DNA from: Chaenocephalus aceratus
Lineage: Eukaryota; Chordata; Actinopteri; Perciformes; Channichthyidae
Assembly: GCA_023974075.1 (NCBI GenBank)
Contig: CM043800.1
Location: 24,939,718 to 25,003,717 of the forward strand
Direction: 5' to 3'
DNA length: 64,000 bases
A program made the position numbers and the translations under genes. Position 1 is the stretch's first letter, and each line of letters starts with the position of its first letter. Below the pieces are notes generated by a model that was not told where the DNA came from, searched no databases, and saw nothing but the letters and a program-made list of their open reading frames with translations. Positions 1 through 28,200 of this stretch are shown piece after piece.

Positions 1-455
1 AAGGTTAACTAGTATAAGCCCCTTTTCCCCTTACTAGTAGTGAGACTCAAAATGTCTATGAGTGGAACTAGTCAAATTTCAATTCTTACTAGTCACAATA
101 TTTGAAGTGTCTTAAAAATATTGTGAAGTTTAAAACGTTCACAAGTCACACTGGCATTAAATGCTAATATGAAGGTGGAAGTAAGTGTGATTTGAAGCTT
201 TCTATTGGCTCTCAACACAAAATAAATACCAACAAATCTGATTTTCCTGCTTTATTTGTTGCACAGTAGTTGACATGATGGCCTGAGAAACTGCAACTAA
301 TTAATTAGGCACAAATATTGACTGTCTAAATAACTGGAGTCTATTTTGACCCTTCTAGTTAAGTAGTCAGGATCACTTCTATTTCTATTTAACCAGTAAA
401 GGTCAAAATGTCCACTCTAGTTGGCTCATTTTGACCTTACTGCAAGGTCAGTTTT
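1..455. repeat. AT-rich sequence with repeated ACTAGT words
   Basis: The hexamer ACTAGT or near copies occur several times in the first 110 bases. A similar word recurs just past the LINE copy, near 2222. A phrase near 220-235 (ATAAATACCAACAA) also resembles one near 2340-2352 (ATAAATATCAACAA). This suggests that the LINE at about 460-2160 was inserted into an older repeat whose halves now flank it. The family was not identified. Confidence 0.3.
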
Positions 456-459
456 GTTG

Positions 460-2160
460 TATAGCACCTTTTAACAGAAGGATATTCAAAGTGCCTTACA
501 AAGATGAAAGACATTAAGAGCATTTAGAAATAGTGCATTGGAAACACATTATAAAATTGCATTTTGAAAACAGCCATTAAAAAGCAAAGAGAATAAAATA
601 AACCTAAAACAAGCTTATATATAAAATAGATGAATAAAAGTTACTGTGCAGTGAAAGATATGAATAGTTCATTTAAAAGCAGCCGCAAAAATAAATGAAT
701 TTAAAAGTAATAAGAGTTGCAGTGGACTGGCATGTTTCTGGTAGTTTGTCCCAGATATTTGGAGCATAATAATAACTGAATGCTGCTGTTTAGTTCTGAC
801 TCTGGGGACAAAAAGCAGACCCGTCCCAGAAGACCTGAGAGATCTGGATGGATCGATGTAGCAGGAGATCAGAAATGTATTTTGGCCCTAAACCATTCAA
901 TGCTTTATAAACTAGCAGCAGTTTTTTAAAATCAATTATTTGTGATGTGGTCCACTTTCTTAGTGTTAGTGAGGACTCGGGCAGCAGCGTTCTGAATTAG
1001 CTGCAGCTTTCTAATATATTTTTGAGTGAGACCCATAGAGACACCATTACAGTAAGTCTTCTGATGATAAAAGCATGGACAAGTTTTTCCAAATCCTGCT
1101 GTGACATTAGTCTTTTAATCCTAGATATATTCTTAAACTGATATGCTGACTTAGTAATTGTTTTAATGTGACTATTAAAATACAGGTCCATGATTACACC
1201 TAGATTTCTGGCTATTTCTGATGTATTGAACATTGCCGACTGAAGCTCAGCGCTGACTTTTATTCGTTCCTCCTTGGCTCCAAAAACAATTCAATCAGGA
1301 GAGACTTCATTTTGTTTAAAGAACATTTATTGACACATGTCATATGATAAATGTTAAGTCTTTGGCGATTAGACCCCGATCATGAAATCGTATATCTAAA
1401 GGGGGAAATACAGCCGTGAGCATATAGGGAACCCCCCCCCCCCCCCCGGGGTCTAGACACTGGTGGTGATTCTGAAGATCTGGATTTGATGAGGAGATGG
1501 GATGAAGAGGAGGTGTGATGAGGTCTTTGGATTAGCTCTTCTGGCATATGATGAAAGGAGGTGGATGGGGAGGAGGCGGGCGGCAGCATGGAAACCTGAA
1601 TCAATGCTGACTGCTGGAGAGAGGAGAACCATTTTAAAGTTTGGCTGCTGGAGAAAGAGGTGACATGTAATAGGTTAAAGAGACGCCCGTGACGAGTTGA
1701 TTATATGCAGCTGCGCAGTGAATGTATATATTACCCAGTCTTCCTGAAAGAACTTGCGCTGAGCTTAATTTACCTCAGTTTTATTTTTGTTTAATTGAAG
1801 AAAGTTCCAGTCATTGATTTGTTCAATGCATGTACTCAGGCTTGAATTGGAGCATAGTCTCCTGGTGAAATGGTTATGTAAATGAATGTGTCGTCTGCAT
1901 GGTAACTTATTTTGTTGTTTTTCATTATCCGAGCCAGTGGTAGAGAAAGAGGCCCCAGGATGGAGCCTCGAGGAACCCCACGTGTCATATTTGTCAACTC
2001 AGATGTGTGTAGTTACCTATAGAAACAATGTTTTTCCTGTCCTTTAAGTAGGATTCAAACACATTTAGAACTGTTGACAAAAGTCCCACCCAGTTTTCTA
2101 GTCGGTCTAATGTAATATGTTGTGGTCAACAGTGTCAAACGCTAAGATCTAATAAAAATA
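460..2160 (-). mobile_element. L2-like LINE, old 5'-truncated copy
   Basis: This is a decayed non-LTR retrotransposon in minus orientation. It matches the better preserved copy at 41280-43560 almost phrase by phrase: the 3' end 'TATAGCACCTTTTAACA', then blocks for the C-terminal reverse-transcriptase region, up to the 'GTGGTCAACAGTGTCAAACGC' block near 2120. One translated remnant (997-1233, minus) still reads like the 'ARNLGVIMD..FNSHIK' segment of L2-type reverse transcriptases. The reading frame is broken in many places. A foreign block at about 1290-1772 splits it. Confidence 0.75.
1290..1772. mobile_element. Unclassified insertion inside the L2-like copy
   Basis: Compared with the sister LINE copy near 42150-42165, where the text runs without a break, about 480 bp are inserted here. 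The insert is flanked by AATT-like bases on both sides, as a short target duplication would give. It contains a run of about 16 C (near 1431-1447), GA-rich sequence and no convincing ORF. No terminal inverted repeat was seen. It could be a solo LTR or a nonautonomous element. Confidence 0.4.
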
Positions 2161-2189
2161 ATAAGGTAAAGAAACGTTTCAAGGCAAAA

Positions 2190-3159
2190 ATGCTGACAAG
2201 TTGGGGGTCTATCTTGAACATACTAGTCAAATATGGAAGTGCTCTAACAGTCATACATGTTGATTAGTGAATGTGTGACACATAGTTGAGCTAGTTGCAC
2301 GTACATGTCAATTAGTATAGCTTTGTTTTACTCAAAAGATAAATATCAACAAGTTCAAGGAAAAGGCTTACATGTTATGTTCTTAACATAATGTGTAACT
2401 TAAAATACACAAATAGGTTTAGGTGTATTAAAACAAAGCACAAGTATTATTTTGAGACCCTGCTGTATCTTGATAATATAATACAAATAAGAGAAAGTAA
2501 ATGTTGTATAAAGTATTCCTTAGCTGAAATAAGGCATAAAAACATTTTTCTTTTTATTATAAAAAATGTATTTGTTTACATTGTATTTAATTGTTTCATC
2601 AACAGAGCAGAAGGGGATGGAGTCCTGCAGTTCAATTTACTTGCAGCCTCTTGCTTCAATAGTATTCTCTTTATATTCAGCCAAGCAGTCACTGTTTTTG
2701 TTTGCTCTTTTGAAGCATTTGTTAATTTAGCAACCTTGTTTTTTCAGTCAAACAAAATGCTGCAACTGTTTTCGAGGTTTGGTACCTTAAATACAATGCT
2801 TCTTCATAAAAAATGTTAAAGCATGTGAACTTACTGAAGGAGGGTACTTTTTAAGTTGAAAAAATATAACCAAAACCTTGAAAGAAAAAAAACGGTGTAT
2901 TTTTGAGTAAATCATATTACATGTACAGCCTGTACTGTATACTTTATTACTTTAATGTCAAACACATGTCTTTTAATAAAAAGAGCTATGAAATCAAAGT
3001 GCATACATTTTCTACAACAACTGCCTTAAAGCATTTGTTATAGTGTCTGAGGATTTCGAAAAGAGGTCAAAACAAGCAGAAATATTGTTTATAGTTTTAT
3101 TTCATATAAATACAATACCCGGAGAAAACCCAAAAGTACACGGAGTAAATCCTCTACAC
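2190..3159. other. AT-rich intergenic DNA
   Basis: No gene, RNA or clear repeat was recognised. The longest open frame (2391-2819, plus) is AT-driven and low in complexity, and looks like chance. Confidence 0.5.
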
Positions 3160-3510
3160 CAGGGGTGGGAACCTTTTTCCTCTCAAGGGCTATTTCAATT
3201 TTTACAACATCCTCCGAGGGCCATTGAACTCAACCTCTGCTTAAAAAAACTAAAATCACAGCCCATTCATTTCGCCTTTCTTTCATGCTGTCCAGATAAC
3301 TTACCACACACAAGATGTGTGCAAATGTATTTATTATCCTATCGTCCATGATTTAAGTGGGACTGGGGGACCTAACTTCCTCTAGGGGGGTCCGGGGGCA
3401 TGCTCCCCCGGGAAGATTTATTTTAAATGTGGAAGTTAAAAGCATCAATCTGGTGCACTTTGAGAGCAACATTAGGAGATCTATGGATACATCTCAACAC
3501 CCATGAAACA
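3160..3510 (+). mobile_element. hAT (Charlie-like) element fragment
   Basis: The segment opens with CAGGGGTGGGAACCTTTTTCC, a typical start for Charlie-like hAT terminal repeats, directly after CTCTACAC, which resembles a hAT target. It continues with a 'GGGGGTCCGGGGGCATGCTCCCCCGG' type block near 3390-3411 that is common in teleost hAT relatives. No matching right terminus was found, so the copy is probably truncated. Its right limit is approximate. Confidence 0.5.
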
Positions 3511-4057
3511 GATTTCCTTTTTCTTTAAGGATATTTTACAAATCATCCTTTTAAACTGTATTGTACTGTCATATAGTATTTTATACCAGTTTTTCCTTTA
3601 TTCTCTTGTTTTTTTATAACTATAATGATCATATAGCAAATACCAAAGTGTTAAAATCCCAGAGTACTGATGACCAGAGTAGAAATGTTTACACTTTGGA
3701 GTAGAATTGACATAAAGTACACTTCTCAGAGTGCACCAGAACCTCTCTTTGGGTGTTGTTGCTTGGTGTGGTGTTGACTTGTGTAGTGTTTATTCTGGGA
3801 TGATGGACTCCCGAGAGTATATATTTGCATTGAGTCGTCTGGTCCGCATCTGATTTTAGGTTTCGATTAGAAAACAGCCTCGTCACCCTCTTCATTTTTT
3901 GGAATATTCTCTTTGAGATCAGAGACGTACATTTATCCGCAGGACGGTAACGTTTGGTAAGTAGACACCAAGTGAATAATTCTGAATACTCATGTTTGTC
4001 TTCTTGTTTTAATGTGTATATCTAAACAACTACAAATTCTAACATTAGCATGTAGAG

Positions 4058-4387
4058 CAGGGGTATTCAACTAAAATTCAACGAGGTCCAGTTAGAGACT
4101 GGACCTCTCACACCTCCCCACACACCTCCCCACACATTTTCAAAAGGTATTTTATTTATTTTTTCTATTTTATTTTTGAAATGCAGCCAGAGAGGAACAT
4201 TACACATATCCACAGTATTTTACTGTATATCTGTATAGTTCAATGTTAATTGACAATACATATTGTTGGTTTTGAATATACTTCAATATCACACTAATTC
4301 ATAAAGCAACTTAGACATTTTGATGTTCCGGACCTTTGCATGGGGAGATTAAACTGGACCTCGTTTAATTTTAGTTGAATACCCCTG
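4058..4387. mobile_element. hAT-type MITE
   Basis: The ends form an inverted repeat: CAGGGGTATTCAACTAAAATTCAA at the left, and its near-complement ending AATACCCCTG at the right. The flanking octamers are ATGTAGAG and ATCTACAC (5 of 8 match), compatible with an aged 8-bp hAT target duplication of the nTCTAGAn type. The interior (330 bp overall) is noncoding and AT-rich. Confidence 0.75.
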
Positions 4388-4705
4388 ATCTACACCACCA
4401 TGAATGACTAAATAAAATCAAGTATATTCTTTAAAACTATGGAAACAATAAATGAATATGAATTTAATAACGAAATATATAATATTGACATTACACTGCC
4501 TGAAGGCTCGGCAGCTTACTCCTGTCAGTGGAGTGCTACTGCCCTCATGTGTTTAATGGAGGTGTTGCACGCAGAAGGCTGCCAGAAGGCGTCATTTCTT
4601 GACTGGCAGCAAAAACAACCAATCACAGCAGTGCTTCTCTGGCTGGCTCTGTCCAATCACAAACAAGAAGTGTTCTCCCTAAAGGAATACCCTTTCCGTC
4701 CAATG

Positions 4706-4825
4706 TGAAATGCTGTGGTGTTTTCTGAAATGCTGTAGTGTTTTCTGAAATGCTGTGGTGTTTTCTGAAATGCTGTGGTGTTTTCTGAAATGCTGTAGTG
4801 TTTTCTGAAATGCTGTGGTGTCTTG
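4706..4825. repeat. 20-bp minisatellite, 6 copies
   Basis: The unit TGAAATGCTGTGGTGTTTTC is repeated six times head to tail. A G/A variant occurs at one position in some units, and the last unit has drifted. There are no spacers between units. Confidence 0.95.
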
Positions 4826-4829
4826 CACT

Positions 4830-5240
4830 TCAGGGCCACCGTAGAGGTGGAAGAAGTACTTAGGTCTTGGACTTAAGTAAAAGGTTTAAGGTTAGTGTAG
4901 AAATACTCTGTAAAAATCTTGCATTCAAAAGGTTACTCAAGTAAAAGTACAGCATCAAAATATACTTAAGGTACCAAAAGTGTACCCATTCTGCAGATTG
5001 TTCCATTTCAGAATAATAAATTATGTTTTGATTCTAATTATTGATGCATTAAAGTGTTATCAAAGCTGGTAAAGGTGCAGCTTATTTTATTTACTTTGTA
5101 TACTGCAGGGTAGTTTGTGAATTTACTCCAGGTGGAATTAAAGTCTTGTTTAAGAGTTGATTATATTTCACATCATTAGTCCAAATCTATAAAGTAACTA
5201 AAGGTATTAAATAAATGTAGTGGAGTCAAAGTCTCAACAC
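4830..5240 (+). repeat. Dispersed teleost repeat ('AAGAAGTACTTAGG' type)
   Basis: The start 'GTGGAAGAAGTACTTAGG..ACTTAAGTAAAA' followed by 'CTTGCATTCAAAAGGTTACTCAAGTAAAAGTA' is a phrase I recognise from a very abundant percomorph interspersed repeat. It has no coding capacity. The class (hAT-like MITE or SINE-like) was not settled from the sequence. Confidence 0.5.
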
Positions 5241-6450
5241 AGTCACTGTTCAAACATGGCTATTGCTAAATGTTATTTAAACAAGAATGACATAGTTTAA
5301 GTCCTGTGGCAAAATGTATAAGATATTGTTGTGTACATGTCATGCGTGTGTTTGTTTGGTAGGCTACTGGAGACTTAAGTTGAAAGATGCCAGCTCTACT
5401 GACAGCTGTTCCGCTTCTTTTCCGAGGATTTGATATGTATTCTGTCCATCTGTTCCGAGCCGCGCTGACACACTGACAATCTGACTTCACAGAGCAGACG
5501 CCTGGATCAATTAATAAACAAACACAGAATTTTGATTTATCCGGGCAAACCTAGATTTAGTTTATTGATGAAATACTATGACTTTTTACCATTTACCATA
5601 CATTTTTTGTATTCTTTAATATGGCTTTTCTTCTTCAATAGGCCTACTTCTGGAATATTTATACCATTCTATATTTTTTTGCATACTAAACAATGACAAT
5701 CATGACATTTTATGGGTAAACTATACTATATACTTTGTTTGGCATGTAGTGTGATTCTTTTTAACAAACTATACCATGATATTTTTGTGACATCATTATG
5801 AATTACTACACTCTGACTTTTAACTTAGATTTTTTAACACATACTATACTATTGCATTTTCGTGACTTAAGGCATTTTATACTATTATTTATTTTTTAAA
5901 CATTGTATATTGCAATTTTTTTAATGGCATTAAATCAAGAATATGTATCACTAACTATTTAGATGGCTATACTTGGAATTATTTGGGATTTTTTTGTGTG
6001 AAAACTTTTTTGATATGTATTTTACTCATCCTTTTCATACCATTTGGCATTCATAAGCATTGAAACCACCGTCAAGTTGATTCCTATTTGCTGTAATGAC
6101 ATCAACGTATTTTTAAACAGCTGCTTGTGGTGTTCAGTTTGACACGGACATGATCACTGTAAGAGATTTCAACTGTAAATGTAACTTTAATGTTCTGTAT
6201 AATAACTTTACTAAACAACAAGATATTAACTACTTAAAATAAGCTCAACCACAACATTTAAGTTCATATTCATTGTATTATAACAAGTCAATTCATTGAC
6301 TACGTTTTTAAATGCAGTTCAATTACTTAAAATAGTTGAATTTGTACTTTTACCAGCTTAATACTAAAACAGAACATCCCCTTAAAAATAAAAATGTTAA
6401 TCACAATTTCAACATTTGAACCAAACTACAATATTAATTGCAGTCCTAAT
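5240..6450. other. AT-rich intergenic DNA, nothing recognised
   Basis: No coding region, RNA gene or structured repeat was seen. The ORFs present are short and unsupported. Confidence 0.5.
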
Positions 6451-7864
6451 TATTGAAAAAAGCTATCCAGTAATAAGACATCAAACAAAGCTACTGCAGT
6501 TGAAATGTTAATGTTTATTGTGTCAGTGCATATCCGGGTATTAAAAAACAGTAAAAGCAAAAGTGCCAAATGAAGACTATAGTAGTAGTTAAACAGTGAC
6601 ATGTAAAGTAATGCTTGTTCCAACCCTGTCACAGTCCTCTGAAAGCTAACACAGTAGCCATGTATGATCAATGTTTCGCATTAAATACACAATTCATATG
6701 TACAGCTCAATATTAAAGCTTCAAATTATGTTAACTACTTCATAATCTGTTTAGAAAAGTGCTCTGACTGAAGTTCGTGTACGGAGTAGAAAATATACAG
6801 ACATTTCTAAATAAAGTGTTTGAGGTCAAAGCTATGATAAAAAAACATGTTACAGGGAGGAAAGTGACAGAACTCTAAAGTGCTCACAGAAATACTCAGT
6901 CAAACTTGTTAATATTAAGTTATTCTGAGTGTAAACGTGCTTCAATACCAACAGATCAGCTAAGTGTGTCAAAAATGAAAACCGTGGTTGCATTTATTGT
7001 GTATGTGCACTCAGTGTGTAAAAAGAAAACCAAATGTGAAATAAATTAAACATGTAACAAGAAAATCCATCAGTTATTCTGTGCTCTTCGATTCAGACCA
7101 GACTCCCTGAAAGCAGGAAGTCTAATCTGATTCACTGAAGGTGTTACCATCAATTATAGGCAGATATTTGCTGTAAATCAAGTGCACAGATAGTAAAAAA
7201 GTGAAACAGTTTAAATGAAGCCTGGTGTTGCAAACTCACAGCTTTTATCACTGAAACGTGAATGACACATTAAGTTAAACGTCTCTTTCTCTTGAACCAG
7301 GCGTGAGGACTTCTATGACAAGCCGTCATTCCAAACTCTTAGTGAGCCTCTGTTAGGGGCGAGGTAGGAAGTACAAATACTGCACAACCACATACTGTAG
7401 CTTAAAACCCAGCCGGGGTGTGCGGTGGATATCAGGGGCTTTGTAGATAAAATATATTATCGTACTATCACCACAAACCGCACGGTAATATTTATTTTCT
7501 AAACATTACAAATCAATTTAGGCACTGGAGATCTGAGAGATGGTGTGATTAGTACCAACATCTCTGTCATTCATTTTCGCAAATGCCCAATGTGATGTCA
7601 TTGGTCCAAATTAGGGATCAGGGTTAGGATGATCTGTAATTCAAGGGTCTGGATTGAGCTGCTGGTGCCATATTGCTCAGAGAAACAGCTCTGGTCAGGA
7701 GACGGCATCATGGCAGACTAGCCGCTACGGCGCCGTCCTTCTCTGCGCGGCTTCCTGTAGAGCCAGGCGGCGTTTGGAGGAGATTCAGGGAGGGGAGTGC
7801 TTCCCCCTGAGGAAATCAGCCAATAGGAAGCCAGAAGACGTTCCACAGGGCGTCACCCTCGAGC
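6450..7864 (-). other. Probable TMEM245 3' UTR and downstream DNA
   Basis: This stretch follows the TMEM245 stop codon on the minus strand. It is non-repetitive and lacks long ORFs, as expected for a long 3' UTR. TTTATT words on the plus strand (AATAAA on the transcript) occur near 6513 and 6992 and are possible poly(A) signals. The true transcript end cannot be fixed without RNA data. Confidence 0.4.
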
Positions 7865-21273
<13,409 letters not shown>

Positions 21274-21360
21274 GTTCCCCGACTCTGCCTCTGTAGGCTA
21301 CCCGAGGGATCCAAGCCGACGCGTGAGGGAGGAAAACATGTGACGTAGCGCTAACGAAAG

Positions 21361-21386
21361 GCCCAAGGCACCATGGGAAATGTAGT
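21361..21386 (-). promoter_or_regulatory. ZNF143/THAP11-type SBS motif at TMEM245 promoter
   Basis: On the minus strand this reads ACTACATTTCCCATGGTGCC, followed by TTGGGC. It fits the known vertebrate promoter element ACTACAnnTCCCannnTGC. It lies about 90 bp above the TMEM245 ATG in a GC-rich stretch, in the usual place and context for this element. Confidence 0.65.
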
Positions 21387-21469
21387 GAAAAGACAGAAAC
21401 AAACGCTTCCGGTTTTTTGTTTTTGTTTGGATTATGTTCTTTATCTTTTAAAGTGTGGTGCTGCATAAT

Positions 21470-22770
21470 GTTATAAATCTACTAATTTACAAACATAATA
21501 CTGTTGTTCCAATCTTCATTTCCGGCTGGTGTTGCCCCACATTGCTAGTATTTAAAGAATTACACATTTGAAAAAAGAAACAATTTGACTGAAGTTAGCA
21601 CACAACTGAGTCTTACACGCAGCTTTTACGAACAAGAAGTGTTTTAATTTGGCCTGCTTGAAAAAGACAACAGTTGGCTTATTGATACAGTCACTATTAG
21701 GTCATAACAACACACATTTTAATTGACAGATTTTATTTTTCAGGTAAATGTTGCAAACACATTGTGTGCATTGAAGCCAAGGAAGCAGGGCCCTTGAAAC
21801 AATGTTGGTGGTTGAATGCAATATAAACGTTAATTGTATTTAATAGTTAATATATGGCATCTTTTATTTTTCTTTAAACTACACCAAATAAAGGTTTTCT
21901 TTACCCTGGAAGACTATTTTTACACTTAGAAACACAGTAAACATGTTGAAGAAGCCCCCGTGTTTTAAAAATACAGATGACAAGACGTTGGTCCTCAATG
22001 TCCCATCTTATAATTTTTTTGTAATTTCTATTAAAAATAATCTTCTATTCCCTTATATTGTCATGCACAGCACAATCTGTGTTGTCTTGGGTATATTGTA
22101 TTCTTGCACTCATGTAGCAGTCAGAGTGCCACAGTACCAATAAACAAACCCAATAGCCACTGTGAAATAAAAGAGAAAACAATCTTAAAGTACATTTTAG
22201 GAAAAGATTAGTGCCAAACATAATGCTTTTGCAAAGTAAAATCTTGAAAACTATATTTTGTGATAGGATCAGCAAATAAACCACCGTTTTAGTTTCTCCA
22301 AAGCCTGGAGTCTATTTAAACATACAATGGTAAAGAGACATGAAGATAATGTGCAAACGTCTGTGAGCTACTTGTTTTTCTTTGTCCTTTTTTAGCCAAC
22401 ACGAGGCACTGTCTCCTCATCACCATTGAATCGCTGTTTTTTTTTAAATCATTTTCAGATTTCCAAGGGCATGCTTAAAATCTATGATAAATACTGAAAA
22501 TAGTTGACCTATTTTTACTATAACAATAATCTCAGGAAAAAAAGTGTACTGACACCAGTACATGACACCTCTAGAATATAGATATAATAATTTGGCAAAA
22601 TTCTGTTTATGAGTTCAGAGTAATGTTTATAGACTTTTTTTATGTTTAACATTTCTAATACAGTGTCTCTTTGTGCAAAGTTCACACTTGATTGTGGCAT
22701 CAGAACTTTTTGTATTGCTGCTTCATCTTCTCTTCCATCTGTCTTCCACTATGTGCTCTGCTGTGCGTCA
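21470..22770 (-). other. FRRS1L 3' UTR / spacer to TMEM245
   Basis: This is AT-rich sequence after the FRRS1L stop codon, with no ORF of note. TTTATT words (AATAAA on the minus strand) near 21732 and 21855 may be poly(A) signals. The two genes run in tandem on the minus strand about 1.5 kb apart. Confidence 0.4.
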
Positions 22771-25231
<2,461 letters not shown>

Positions 25232-28200
25232 GGTTCGATAAATTGTCAAAAATGAAGCGATAAAAACAACTAAAGCAACTCGAAATCAAATCGGATCCTC
25301 ATTATTGTTTGAATGTCGGTATCTTCACATCGCGGCGTCACAAACATCATCCACGCATCCCAATTGCCTGTTTGCTGTGTATTCGTATGGATGTGGGGGG
25401 ATTCAGCGCCGATGACCGTGTGATTAAAACTAATCCAATCCTAAATTACCCATATTTGTAATCGCACCGTCTAATTCAGCTACACGATCATAATCCTCTG
25501 TGAAATCCGAATCTAGATTCATAGCTTCTTTAAGCTTAAAAAAAAATGTCAGTCGGACTGTTGGCTGGATGAATGGTTTCGCCCGGCCTCCCTCTCTTCT
25601 TCTCCTCAGTCAATCACAGTAACATCCAATGAGGAGCCGCTACGTGCTGTGATCAGGATCAATCAATTGGGGATCAGTTCCCATAGTCCAAAAGTGAGAG
25701 GTTGTTTATAAAACGGAAATCGTTCATTTGGAGAAGATGGATTGTATCCCATAGGCTACTTCTGAAAAAAGGGCCGTATAAAGGCATGAAAAGTCTTAAA
25801 TAAATACAAGTTGGTTGGAAATAAAAAAAATTATCAATGCCAGAATGTTTTTTAGTCCAGTTACATTATTGCAAACTTAATGTATTCACACAAATATTTG
25901 AATTGAAAAGCAAACTCTTTTAAGGCTGAATAACATAACATTCTTCTGAAGAAATAAGAAAATTGTCTATTTATTTGAATAAAAGTAAAAATACTAAAAT
26001 CAGGCTGTTAATACCCACCATGTTTGTAATTGTTGTGTTTTTCTTGAATGGAAACAATCAGGCACGTGTCCCATTTGTTAAGACCATGTGTATCTGGGTC
26101 TGAATATAGATGCAATTTTAAAATGTATGATGATTGTGCAGTCTTGTATGCGCCTTCTCAATGCATTATGTATTTAATAATGTGCAGTCCAGCTTTAATG
26201 TGTGCATTTAGTTCCAGATAACCCAATAAGTCTCCTCTTACTGCTTTTGTAAAACAACAGAGCATGTGTTTTGTGTAAAATTCATACAAAATCGGAGACA
26301 GACATGGTTGTTTGCCGAGTGTGAATTGGTGAATATGCATTATTTTTACTGAACTAAACATAATGTAGGTCTTCACTCACATCCTTGACTTCATACTCTA
26401 TCCTCTGTCTTTTTCAGTGGTGGTACACAGTCCTGCCACATGATGGTGATATAAAACCACAGTTTGAACCTCATTTCAGAGAATCTGTTCTTCGGCAACT
26501 ATTTATGATTTTTACTTTTAATTTAGAGACATTTCCCATCTGATGGAGTCAGTACATACTATCTTAGACTGCCGTGGGTACAAATGTATATCACATCATT
26601 TTATTTCAGTAAAGGTAAAGGACAAATTACATCAAAGTTTTAGCTACATGTTTTTTTAAGACTTCGGTAATTTCATTGTGCCTGTGTCTTTCTGAGAAAT
26701 TAAAGCTGATGAAAAACTACTTAGCTAATAATAGCTCATTACTGTGCGCCTTGCGGAAATAAAATGTAAATAATTGCAAGTCATGAACTAATGAAATAAA
26801 AAATGTAACACTTGCCCCATGTCCGGTTATAATCATTGTTGTAATCTTCTCAAAGTATAATGAGTCATGAGTCATCCTATAAGTGGACACTCACAGAAGT
26901 GTAAACAGACCTTTAGCATCAGAATCATCCATTCGTTAGAAATCATAACTACGCCAGTGATGCCTAGAAATAATTGTAATACTTAATATTTAATTGGTTT
27001 TGTAACAGTTATTTAATGGGTCTGTACACACTTTTATGCACACATATTGCACGTTTGGACTGCTAGCTTTGTTTAAATTGATTTAAATTGAATTTGTAAT
27101 CATATAATTCAATTGTTTAGTATTTGGTCAAAAAGTAACCACAGTGCTAAAAACTTTCATATTTTATCGAGTAGTGACTGCAGGTGAGCGAGACACAGAT
27201 AGGCTGAGGAACGTTCATGTGTGTGTCCTGTAGGTGATGCTGGTGTTACACAGTCTAAAACAGACTAAAAGTGTAAATAGACAATAATGACTGTCAGACA
27301 GATCAGAGACTGACTGACATCCACAATCATACTCACACACACACACTTTATTTTTGCATTGCATGTGAACTTTTATGTATACATTGTTTGCTGTATAAGA
27401 GTATGTCTAACATTGATTTTTTGTATCATACAGTACGTGTGTTCATACAAGAGTGTGTGACCTTTAACCCTTTCCCTCTTCACACCGTCTCTCTCAAACA
27501 CAAATCAACCTGATCAATCGTTTCTCTTGTTCTCCATCCACCCAATTATCCCTCGTTTATCCTCCTATTATTCCCACTTCTACCAGCCGACCCTCTCTCT
27601 TTCCCCCCCCCTCCCAATTACCATTCCGTGTAAGGGGCAATGCTTGCTTGGTAATGAGGGACTCTGGGCGTAGCAATCTTATCTTAATAGCCTTAAAGGG
27701 CCACTCATTAACACAAACACTCGCTCTCCCGCACACACATACACACCTATCCACACACTTCTGTCCTCCCCGTACATCTTGCCACAGAGAGAGATGGAGT
27801 GATGGAAAGAGCGAGTGAACATGGACCTGATGGGAGCAGAAAGAGAGAGAAAAGAGATGCTGGTAGAGAAGCGATGAGGAGAGGGTGAGGCAGGATAGGG
27901 GGGAGATCTGGTAAATGTCAGCGGTGGGTCTCCTGGGCCTGAGAGACGGGTTAGTGACAGCAGAACAATGGCCGCTGGATCCATTTGGAAACACAGCTGC
28001 TATGAGTGCAGGCCTGGATCTGTCCTCTGCTTAGCCATCAGCCAGCACTTGTAAAGGCAGAGCTAACTACACATATATACTGTAAACACATACTTGTAGA
28101 AAAATGCTAGCTGACACACATCAAGCCACCCACAATTGTTTACCTGGACACACAAGGTAAGCCCGGGATGTTATGGAGGATCAGCAGCGATGATGGCTTA

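Noticed and set aside
2391..2819. 142-codon ORF, plus strand
   Set aside because: AT-driven composition, no known motif, no splice context. It is probably chance.
4706..4825. CRISPR-like regular repeats
   Set aside because: Units are directly adjacent without spacers, and the host is a vertebrate. It is a minisatellite.
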